NCBI RefSeq assembly: GCF_000410875.1
Contig: NZ_AROI01000027.1
Coordinates: 1 to 64,000, forward strand
Origin: Halopseudomonas pelagia CL-AP6
GTDB lineage: Bacteria; Pseudomonadota; Gammaproteobacteria; Pseudomonadales; Pseudomonadaceae
Direction of reading: 5' to 3'
DNA length: 64,000 nucleotides
The notes beneath the pieces are model-generated. The model did not search any database and had not been told where the DNA came from. It saw nothing but the letters and a program-made list of their open reading frames with translations. Of this stretch, positions 56,519-64,000 are shown piece by piece. Made by a program: the position numbers and the translations under genes. How positions within the stretch are numbered: the first letter of the stretch is position 1; each line of letters opens with the position of its first letter.

Positions 56519-56866
56519 GTGATCAATTACTGGATCATCAGTGTTCAGCTAAATGAGGGCAAAGACAGTCTTTTCGTTCAGCAGGAAAGGGATGAGCTCT
56601 TCCTGAGCGCGAACGTTCGCCTTGCAGGTTTAAACAAAGTGGCACATATCGAAAGCGAAGAAATGGCTGAGGCCTTTCTGGCGGGGTGCACGCCCAAGCT
56701 GAACAAGCGATACGGCAATGGGTACACTGCCCAGGTCGTCGAGTGCAGAGGTAGTGATACTCGCCAGCTGCGTGATCAGATTTACCGGGATTCAGTGATT
56801 ATCAGGGCTCGCTTGGAAACCGGGAACTTTGTGTCCAATCGAAAAGTGTCGGACACAAGTTATTGA
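56519..56866 (+). CDS. Hypothetical protein, third gene of the SOS-facing set
   Basis: 115 aa from a GTG with a strong AAGGGGGGAG site. Compact and mixed alpha/beta in look (YWIISVQLNEGKDSLFVQQE). No motif known to me. It is 24 bp after the zinc-finger gene and converges with the helicase gene at 56956. Confidence 0.5.
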   Translation: MINYWIISVQLNEGKDSLFVQQERDELFLSANVRLAGLNKVAHIESEEMAEAFLAGCTPKLNKRYGNGYTAQVVECRGSDTRQLRDQIYRDSVIIRARLETGNFVSNRKVSDTSY

Positions 56867-56955
56867 TTTATAAATTTTTTATGATCGTGGCCTGTAATTA
56901 AGGTCGCCGCAGATTTTGAGTAGCCAGTGTTCTATAAACAGGTTTTAGCTGTGCG

Positions 56956-59703
56956 TTAGTTATCACTCCAGCCTGCTGTCATCAGTTCAGTAAAATCACG
57001 GCGCGAGAGTACGTTGGAGCAATCTCGCCAATCTTTCTCGGATGGAGACATGGTCTCGGTGTAGCGCAGGTCAAATCCATTGGCTTGTTTCTGAGCGTTG
57101 ATGTACTCATCCATTTTTTCGCCCATGGTTTCGATGTCCTCAATCCATTCATCGCGAATGGTATCGGGCAGTGAGCCAAACAGGTTGTAGCGATCCTGCA
57201 TCCGCTCGGATAGCTTTTCATAAACCTTTTCGTCGACGGTTTGTTCGTTGACGAGGTTCAGCATGTCGACTTTTTCGCGTACCTGGCCAAAGCGTTTGAT
57301 ACGTCCGATTCGTTGTTCTAAACGAGTAGGGTTCCATGGCAGGTCGATATTGATCAGGGTGCCCAGCGTCTGAAGATTTAATCCTTCGCAGGCTGCATCG
57401 GTAGCCACCATGATTTCAAGCTGATGCTCAGCTACCATGCGTTTCAGCGTTTCCCGTTCAATATTGACGCTGTCACCTTTTTGATACAGTCGACTGCGGC
57501 CTGCACCGGCATAGAGGCCTACCGCCTGGTCCGGATAGCGTTCCGCGAGAGAATCTGCCACCCACTTCGCTGTGTCGTAGTACTGGCTAAAAATAATGAC
57601 GCCAAATTTCAACCACTTCTCTTTTTCGAGGTAATGAATTACCGCGTTGAGCTTTGGGTCTTCTTCAATGCGTTCAAGCCGGGCAATCATTCGCTCAAGA
57701 ACAGCAATTTCATCCGGGCTTTCGGCTTTAACTTCTATGAGTTGCTCGTCACTTTCTTCACGAACGGTCCGGCCTTCTAGCAGCATTCGCGCGGTGTTTA
57801 ATCCGGCCGCGATGCTTGAGCAAATCCGTTGCTCCATCAGGTTTTTCATAAACCCGCTACCTTTGCCACTTTGAGCAAGGGCTTTACCGAAATTTCGCGC
57901 CTCAGCGTAGGCTTGTCTGAAGTCCTCGCTGGTCCGCAGGGCTTTACCCTCGAACAAGCTGTTAAATTGGTGAACTTCCTTCGACAATTCCCTGTCGGGA
58001 TGCAAGTCGACGCCTATGCGCGGCAAAAGCCCGGCATCTTCAAGCGTCACACGTTTTCGTAAAACGACGTGACGGATAAAGGGATTTTCCCGCTGAAAAA
58101 AACTGGCACCCGAGATATTTCTATCCAATTCATCCTCAAGATATTCCAGCGAGTCATCTGACAAATCAGAAAGCGTGCTCTTAATGTCCCACTTGTCATT
58201 CTGATTAATTAATCCAAGATCCTGACGAAGAGAGCTGAATAAGCGGCGCGCAAACTGCTCATTGGTTGAATCGACGACGGGCAGTGGTGAGCGCAGCAGC
58301 TCCCAGGCGAAGTTCGGCTCGGTAACGCGCTGTTCACCGGATAAAATAGGCAGCACTTCTCGGGGGCGATGCCACTTGGCAAAGTCATTACCAAGCACGA
58401 AGTTGCCGCTGCCCTGATGCAGAATGCCAATCAAATCCCACAAATCCTCAGAGCGGGTTTGAATAGGTGTTGCTGTTCCCAGAATGACATGGTCTGAGCG
58501 CGCGGCAATTTCTCGCATAAAGGCCAGTAATTCATTGTGGGTGCCGGCGTCTTTGCCAAAACCCTGCCGACTGCGCGCCTTATGCGCTTCATCCAAAATA
58601 GCCACGCCAAAGCGCAACCCCAGCAGATGCTGTTTTTCAAATGAATCACGCATCATCAGCCCGGTGGAGACGATGCCAACGCGCAGCGGGCACTTTGCGA
58701 TGTGCTCTTGCCCAGCAGGGGAAATGATTCGTCCTTCGGGGTCCAGCCAGGCTTTCTTTTGGGTTTGCCAGCGTGCACAAGGAATGCCCAGCTTATCAAT
58801 CATTTCAACTTGCCACTGTTCGCAGAGCGTGGCAGGGGTGAAAATGATGACGGGCTTGCGCTTCTTGTTCTCTCTGTCGCTCAGCAAACACAGCGAAAGC
58901 GCTGCGGTAGCCATGGACAAGGTTTTTCCCAGGCCCACCTCATCAGCAATCAGTAAACGCACAATGCCATGGTTGTGGTAATGGCGAACGCACTCACTGA
59001 CAAATCCTTGTTGCCAGGGCTGCAAGGAAAAGCCTTGTCGGTAAAGCGGGGATTCAATCAGCGCTGCCGGCGCAATATCATCGTCTTCGACGATATCTTC
59101 AAACAGCACCTCTCTACGATAGCCACGGCGTTTCACCTCGCGGATAACGGCTTCAGGCAGTGGGCGCGCAGCGTTCCACAAAAAGTCGAATTCCTGCTCA
59201 ATCCACTGCACACCTTCCGGTGACTCATCTTCCCACAGAATTTCATAATGACGCTGCCAGCCGCTGCTGGTTTCGTTCATCGAACCAATGAAGCCAATTT
59301 TTTTGCCATCGGCCAGTTCTATTACGCCTGCCTTGCCATGTAGAAAACCGCAAATGCTGTCGGGCGCGACACGGATAACCTGGCCATGCTTGGCAAGGAA
59401 GCTGTCCAGGCGGCGATAGCGGTCACGGTTGAGCAGGCTTTCGGTTTCAATATCGCGCTCATTCCAACGGCCAATCATTTTAGATTCGCGTAACTGAGCC
59501 ACCTTCAGGTCGTCGGGATGGATGTCCACGTTGCAAACGATTTTTACATCGGGGATAGACTCAATCAGCTCATTGGCCACCTCAAACAGCGAACTAGTAA
59601 AGTAACCGGCAATACGCTTGTAACTGCGAGCACCTTTAAGGTGCTCCAGCAGGAAGCTACTGTCGAGCCTGTGGGTGCGCGATGAAAATCGACGAATGCT
59701 CAT
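56956..59703 (-). CDS. PLD-like nuclease domain fused to an SNF2-family helicase
   Basis: 915 aa. A phospholipase-D-like N-terminal domain has H122-x-K124 (FLHGKAG) and GSMNETSSGW at 140-149. The SNF2 ATPase has DEVGLGKT (254-261) and DEAH (371-374), with C-terminal helicase motif LEQRIGRIKRFGQ near 775. Such fusions travel with DUF1156 methylases and DUF499 ATPases in defence islands. Likely role: recognise and process unmodified or invading DNA. Last gene of the operon, 60 bp after the methylase. Confidence 0.85.
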   Translation of the reverse strand: MSIRRFSSRTHRLDSSFLLEHLKGARSYKRIAGYFTSSLFEVANELIESIPDVKIVCNVDIHPDDLKVAQLRESKMIGRWNERDIETESLLNRDRYRRLDSFLAKHGQVIRVAPDSICGFLHGKAGVIELADGKKIGFIGSMNETSSGWQRHYEILWEDESPEGVQWIEQEFDFLWNAARPLPEAVIREVKRRGYRREVLFEDIVEDDDIAPAALIESPLYRQGFSLQPWQQGFVSECVRHYHNHGIVRLLIADEVGLGKTLSMATAALSLCLLSDRENKKRKPVIIFTPATLCEQWQVEMIDKLGIPCARWQTQKKAWLDPEGRIISPAGQEHIAKCPLRVGIVSTGLMMRDSFEKQHLLGLRFGVAILDEAHKARSRQGFGKDAGTHNELLAFMREIAARSDHVILGTATPIQTRSEDLWDLIGILHQGSGNFVLGNDFAKWHRPREVLPILSGEQRVTEPNFAWELLRSPLPVVDSTNEQFARRLFSSLRQDLGLINQNDKWDIKSTLSDLSDDSLEYLEDELDRNISGASFFQRENPFIRHVVLRKRVTLEDAGLLPRIGVDLHPDRELSKEVHQFNSLFEGKALRTSEDFRQAYAEARNFGKALAQSGKGSGFMKNLMEQRICSSIAAGLNTARMLLEGRTVREESDEQLIEVKAESPDEIAVLERMIARLERIEEDPKLNAVIHYLEKEKWLKFGVIIFSQYYDTAKWVADSLAERYPDQAVGLYAGAGRSRLYQKGDSVNIERETLKRMVAEHQLEIMVATDAACEGLNLQTLGTLINIDLPWNPTRLEQRIGRIKRFGQVREKVDMLNLVNEQTVDEKVYEKLSERMQDRYNLFGSLPDTIRDEWIEDIETMGEKMDEYINAQKQANGFDLRYTETMSPSEKDWRDCSNVLSRRDFTELMTAGWSDN

Positions 59704-59763
59704 TGCTGCGGAATCTCCATCCGTGGTTGCTACTCAATTAATCGTTTCATTGGCTTCTTATTT

Positions 59764-62700
59764 TTATTGACCGAGCGCACGCATATTCTTCAAACGCGCA
59801 CCTAATACTTCAGCTGCATTGCGGGTGGCTTTGTCCGGTGCTTTCTTTTCGACAAAGGTCAGCATATCAATCAATACTGGCCGTACTTCCATGAAATCAG
59901 GCAAGTCCGCCTGCAACTGACTAATCACCGTCTGTGGCTCTTTTTCATTGAGTATTTGCTGCAAACCAATGATTAAATGACCAAGCCAGGCGGAGCCGAT
60001 TTCGGTGCTATCTGTCAGGTCGCGTGACGCAAACTCGGGGATCCGCTTCAGCTGTGCCTTATTGGCGGTCATATTGCCCATCACCCGGTTGTAGTCTTCA
60101 ACCCGGAAGGCTTTGGCAAAGTTCTGGTAGTTGTCGAGCTTAGAGGCGCCAGTGGTTTCAATGTCCATCATGCGCAAATAGAAACGCTGAATGCCGTTGA
60201 TTTTTTGCCAGGTATCGGCAGACAAACCTTCTGGAACCAGCAAGCTGTTTGCCGCTTCGGCGGCTTGTTGCACGATCTCATCCACAACCGTGACTTCACC
60301 CTTGGTGCGTGGCCGCAGGGCAAAGCTGGTGACATCCTCACCGCCAATATGGGTATAGGATGTCAGCACCTTGAGGGCAGCAGCATAACCCGCCATTTGC
60401 AGGTCGGAATCGTTAAAGACGGGTTCACCCAGCTTGTCTTTAACCTCGTCGTTCAGGTGCATCATGGTTTCGATCTGGTGCTTAACCTCCGCGCGCACAG
60501 CTGGGAGCAGTCGCTGCTTAAAGCCCGCGTTTTCACCGGCAGACCGCTTACGCAGCATTAGTATCACCGTACCCTGCACGTAACCGCCTTTCTTCAATTC
60601 AGACGTTGTTTCTGTGGCGATATACCATGCACCAACCACTTGCAAACCGGATGCCCAGAAAATGCCGATCATGTCAGACCAAACGCCGGTATCCTGGTGG
60701 GTGAACATCACGCATTGCATGCCGTTGTCGGGCATATGGTCAGCCATAGCTTTATAGGCGCTGACCATGCCTTTACGGAAGTCATCGCCAGAGCCCTTGA
60801 TGGCTAGCGCGCGGCGAGAATCCCAAGTCCAACTATCAAACTCTTTAGGTAAGTTTTTTCTGAACCACGCGATAAAAAGTTCTGTAATCTCGTGGTAATG
60901 AACAGCATCGGCATATGGGGGATCAGTTATAAAAAAATCAGCGGTCTCTGATATCTCTGAAGCGCTTTTACAGATTATTTTTGAGGTGCCTGTGTTCCTA
61001 GAGATCCTAGCTGGTTTTATCCTCCAAGGGGCAACATTGAAAGATCTGTTTGCCCAATTAAAAAATGTATTAAGTGCTTGATCGTCATATGTAGAAAGCG
61101 CTCCTCCATCTCCACCGGACTGTGAAACTTTCCATCTGCATGACTTGGTATTGTTATCGACAAATCTGAATAGCCAAAAAGGCAGCCACTTGCTATTCTC
61201 TGCAATTTCTTTCAACCAAACAGCTTCTATGATCGCTCTAGGCATCATTAAATGATGCCAATAACACCAACCATTGGTCCTTATTGGGCCCTCAGTCTCT
61301 ATGCCAGTTTCTATTTCCATGTCAGGCATTAACCCTGTGCTCTGCCAGTTCTCAATGTTTTCTCGAACATAGTCCAACGCCAGCTTTTCTCTCTCCAGAT
61401 CTTCCTTGGTCACACTCGCAAAAAAACTAGCTGGTCTGCTATCGCTAAGAGTGGTTTTATCAAACCATTGCACCGCATATAGTCGTTCTTGAAAGACATC
61501 ATCTTTTTCTGGGGTCACATCCGTTCTGTTCCAGTGTCGAAGTTTGTTTCTGGTATTTGCTTCAGCATCTTTGTATTCTCCACGGATGGTTTTGATTGGG
61601 GTCCGATAGAGCTGGCCGTCTAATTCGTAAACCATGCAGCCATCTTGTACAGTGCCGTTTTTGGCTTGCTCAATTTCTCGATTCGTTAGACCAGCTTGTA
61701 CTTCTATGTCAAACCTCTTTTCTTTATGATTTGGTTTAAGCACCGCAGCAACGTTACGTTTGGTGGAGAGCACCCAAGAAGGTGATAGAGGAATCATCCA
61801 GCCTGTTTCAGGGCATTTCGTTTCAAGACAATACAAATATGCCTTGGCACGATTACCGTGAGAGTCACTTTCCAATCCCAGTTTGGAAATTCGTTCCTCC
61901 ATAAGTGAGCTGATATTATTCTGCTCTTCCGCTAGCGCTTTGAATGCATCTGTCCCAGCGCCAACTATATTGAATGCGCCCCAAGTTAAAGTGCAGGCAA
62001 CTGGGTTAAGATCAGAGGCTATCGAATCACACCCCATTCTCGATGCCTCAAATGGAATTGAGCCTCCACCACTAAATGTATCTCCGATTTTTGGGCGACG
62101 CCCAAATCGAAGTATACCCAACTGCTCAACAAGCTCTTGAGTTGAAGTGGCTTCAACACCATGCAGTTCAAAATGGCTATTAACTACTGGCCATATATGC
62201 TTGTAGAGCCAATCTTGATCAACTTCTTCTGGTCTTTTGCACGAGGCAGCTTTTGCTTCATAACCGTCAATTGTTTCCAAATATCGCCGATAAATATCGA
62301 GCTTTTCGTTCTCGTCTATGTCGCGACGCCAACGCAGCTTTAAACCTAGAACATCGCTATTGATGGGGAATTGCAGCGTATCGATTTCATTGAAATTATT
62401 ATCGGTAACTTTAATGTTATGGCTAAAATAATCCCAGGGATTGTGGAGTTGAACGCGTGCTGCGATTTCTGCGGGTTTAACGTCATTTTGAATGAGTGCA
62501 CGCTTGGCGAGACTTTCGATATCAAAGCCCATCAGCATTTCGAATACTTCGAGATCTTTTTCGGTATTTTCTGTTTGGGGTAAAAGGCAACCAAGAATCA
62601 CTGAGCGAACCAAAATGAGTGGCTTTCTACCTTTCCAGTAGGAGCCCAAACCAGTCAGTGTCTGAGCAGCAACTGCTTTACGTTCAGCTTGAGCTTCGTA

Positions 62701-62778
62701 TGAAATCTTTTGAGCAGGATACGCAGCTTCAATTAGCGCAGGCGCATCTTTGAGTGCGAATGGTGTTAGTTCTGTCAT
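59764..62778 (-). CDS. DUF1156 adenine-specific DNA methyltransferase
   Basis: 1004 aa. AdoMet motif I TFSGGGSIPFEA at 234-245 and catalytic DPPYADAVHY near 620 mark an N6-adenine methylase with the N-terminal DUF1156 region. A Cys-containing insertion (LETKCPETGWMIPLSPSW) is typical of COG1743. It probably protects host DNA in a restriction-like system. The start directly follows the DUF3780 stop (TAAATG). Confidence 0.88.
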   Translation of the reverse strand: MTELTPFALKDAPALIEAAYPAQKISYEAQAERKAVAAQTLTGLGSYWKGRKPLILVRSVILGCLLPQTENTEKDLEVFEMLMGFDIESLAKRALIQNDVKPAEIAARVQLHNPWDYFSHNIKVTDNNFNEIDTLQFPINSDVLGLKLRWRRDIDENEKLDIYRRYLETIDGYEAKAASCKRPEEVDQDWLYKHIWPVVNSHFELHGVEATSTQELVEQLGILRFGRRPKIGDTFSGGGSIPFEASRMGCDSIASDLNPVACTLTWGAFNIVGAGTDAFKALAEEQNNISSLMEERISKLGLESDSHGNRAKAYLYCLETKCPETGWMIPLSPSWVLSTKRNVAAVLKPNHKEKRFDIEVQAGLTNREIEQAKNGTVQDGCMVYELDGQLYRTPIKTIRGEYKDAEANTRNKLRHWNRTDVTPEKDDVFQERLYAVQWFDKTTLSDSRPASFFASVTKEDLEREKLALDYVRENIENWQSTGLMPDMEIETGIETEGPIRTNGWCYWHHLMMPRAIIEAVWLKEIAENSKWLPFWLFRFVDNNTKSCRWKVSQSGGDGGALSTYDDQALNTFFNWANRSFNVAPWRIKPARISRNTGTSKIICKSASEISETADFFITDPPYADAVHYHEITELFIAWFRKNLPKEFDSWTWDSRRALAIKGSGDDFRKGMVSAYKAMADHMPDNGMQCVMFTHQDTGVWSDMIGIFWASGLQVVGAWYIATETTSELKKGGYVQGTVILMLRKRSAGENAGFKQRLLPAVRAEVKHQIETMMHLNDEVKDKLGEPVFNDSDLQMAGYAAALKVLTSYTHIGGEDVTSFALRPRTKGEVTVVDEIVQQAAEAANSLLVPEGLSADTWQKINGIQRFYLRMMDIETTGASKLDNYQNFAKAFRVEDYNRVMGNMTANKAQLKRIPEFASRDLTDSTEIGSAWLGHLIIGLQQILNEKEPQTVISQLQADLPDFMEVRPVLIDMLTFVEKKAPDKATRNAAEVLGARLKNMRALGQ

Positions 62779-63399
62779 TTAATATTCGTCTCCAAACAGG
62801 TCCAGATAGCGAACATCCGGCTCCTGTATTTGATTGCGTACAATTTTGCGCTCGCGAGGTTTAAGTTGCTCGCTTTGAGCAATGTCACCCAGCGCATGTC
62901 GCAAGGCGAGGCGCCAGCCTTTTTCACCATCGTTAATGCCTCCTGTGCTCATGGCAGTCATACCAAACAGCCACCAGCGCTCCTCCGGCCGAAGGGCCAG
63001 CCAGTTGCGCACAGCTACCGGTACTTTTTCCATATCCATGCCTTCCACAGCCCAAGCCACTACGCACAACTCTTTACCCAGCAACCGGTCCACCACGTTT
63101 TCGCCGACTTTCCAAGAGGCGGTTTTGACATCGTGGTTTTTAAGTCGGGCATTAAAGGTGCGTTGTACCTCTGCGCGGATGGCTGTCCAGCGTGGGCGGT
63201 CTAGCAGCACGCGATCAATCACCGCGAATTCGTCGCTTTGCGCTTGTAAGCCTAGGTACTCGCTGATTTGTACTTTGCCGGTGTTGGCCTTCGGAATAAT
63301 CACTTTGAAGTGATGGGGGTCGCTGGTGGCAGGCACACCAAAGCCCAGCGTTGCATGCTTCACCGCTGTTTTGGTTGTCTTTGATGGTGCCTTTGCCAT
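62779..63399 (-). CDS. DUF3780 protein, anti-phage associated
   Basis: 206 aa. Compact, with the family-like segments WKVGENVVDRLLGKELCVVAWAVE and LRPEERWWLFGMTAMSTGG. DUF3780 proteins are found almost only between DUF499 and DUF1156 genes. No catalytic residues are evident, so an adaptor role is possible. Confidence 0.8.
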   Translation of the reverse strand: MAKAPSKTTKTAVKHATLGFGVPATSDPHHFKVIIPKANTGKVQISEYLGLQAQSDEFAVIDRVLLDRPRWTAIRAEVQRTFNARLKNHDVKTASWKVGENVVDRLLGKELCVVAWAVEGMDMEKVPVAVRNWLALRPEERWWLFGMTAMSTGGINDGEKGWRLALRHALGDIAQSEQLKPRERKIVRNQIQEPDVRYLDLFGDEY

Positions 63400-63460
63400 G
63401 ATTGTTGCCTCTCTTTTTCTTTAAAGCGTGCTGCTTAAAAGCGCTTACTCGTCTTAAGCG

Positions 63461-64000
63461 CTATTCTTCTTGTGAAACGTCGCCCGGTTTCAACTCAATG
63501 CCAACTAATTTGGCGAACTCTTTGGCTTCAAAGCCATTTTCAAAGTCGATGCCGTCTCTGACTGCAATCGAGACATTGGCATCCGCTTCGTTTAATACAT
63601 CCCGCAGGCTATTCACCGTGGTTTCAATCATCGCGGCGGTGATTTCGCGCTCGCCGAAGCGAATACCCACAGTGTTTTCACCTTCGCCAATCTCAATGCG
63701 CACACCTTTAAAGCGGGTGTTGGCCTGATCTTTGAAACGGTTTATCACCGTGAAGACTTTTTCCGTGGTATCCAACGGAACACGCTTGCCGCTGTTCAGG
63801 CGAGCGGGCTTGGTGTCATCAATCTGCACAGTCTTGTCGCCGCTATGCGGAATCTGGAAGTCAGCCGTTTTAGTTGCTTCACCCGCTTTGGCATAAACCA
63901 GCAAGCGGGCCGCTGCCGAACCCACTTCGAACGGTGCCGTATAAGGCTGGCCATCTTTTGGATTCGAGCCGTCCAGCGTGTAGAACATGTCGGCTTTCGG
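63461..64000 (-). CDS. C-terminal part of a DUF499-type ATPase (runs off the window)
   Basis: The visible about 180 codons include a chitobiase-like FN3 motif (MFYTLDGSNPKDGQPYTAPF), found near the C-terminus of DUF499/COG1483 proteins, and a helical end (ITAAMIETTVNSLRDVLNEAD). The frame is open to the end of the window; the ATPase motifs would lie beyond. It is the first visible gene of the DUF499-DUF3780-DUF1156-SNF2 operon. Confidence 0.7.
   Translation of the reverse strand, partial: PKADMFYTLDGSNPKDGQPYTAPFEVGSAAARLLVYAKAGEATKTADFQIPHSGDKTVQIDDTKPARLNSGKRVPLDTTEKVFTVINRFKDQANTRFKGVRIEIGEGENTVGIRFGEREITAAMIETTVNSLRDVLNEADANVSIAVRDGIDFENGFEAKEFAKLVGIELKPGDVSQEE

Overview
The window reads as an accessory region (a defence and adaptation island) of a Gammaproteobacterium. 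Protein styles (RfaH, an EcoR124I/PrrI-like type IC system, UmuDC, CadR/PbrR, Ccm and Dsb proteins) point to the Pseudomonas/Marinobacter neighbourhood, but nothing here fixes the genus. No rRNA, tRNA or CRISPR array was seen.

Layout. 0.6-1.2 kb: an rfaH-type antiterminator. 1.36-2.58 kb: an IS3-family element that cuts off the 5' end of the next gene. 2.58-13.0 kb: a Druantia III-like locus (truncated DruH/YjiT-like gene, a 2083-aa DruE-like DEAH/DUF1998 helicase, and an unfamiliar 711-aa gene ending in a PD-(D/E)XK nuclease fold). 13.4-14.8 kb: a GIY-YIG protein. 14.9-23.1 kb: a five-gene operon hsdM-hsdS-prrC-rhuM-hsdR, a type IC restriction system carrying a PrrC anticodon nuclease with its catalytic triad intact. 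24.1-32.9 kb: a mobile-element core with three different tyrosine recombinases, a helical partner protein, a winged-helix protein facing three 12-bp tandem repeats, an AlpA regulator and a YagK/YfjJ (inovirus Gp2-like) replication-type protein. 33.0-34.66 kb: umuC and the 3' part of umuD.

34.67-54.77 kb: a metal/redox resistance block that appears to have landed inside umuD. The missing umuD 5' end, with its LexA box, lies at 54.77-54.89 kb on the same strand. The block holds ccmF(nonsense)-ccmG-ccmH-ccmI, a peroxiredoxin, two CadR/PbrR-type merR modules (one with a cation transporter and lspA, the other with lspA and lnt), an arsR with a broken Na+-dependent symporter, and dsbG-dsbD-sco-tlpA. 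It is full of duplications and decay: three tlpA copies, all broken, IS91 and GGDEF fragments, and a metallo-hydrolase relic.

55.0-56.9 kb: three unrecognised genes divergent from the SOS box. 57.0-64.0 kb: a second large defence-type operon (DUF499-type ATPase, running off the window; DUF3780; DUF1156 adenine methylase; PLD-SNF2 helicase).

Together the window stacks at least three nucleic-acid-directed immune systems, one backed by a tRNA-cleaving suicide enzyme, around a recombinase module and an SOS mutagenesis locus. A metal-resistance cargo was inserted later.
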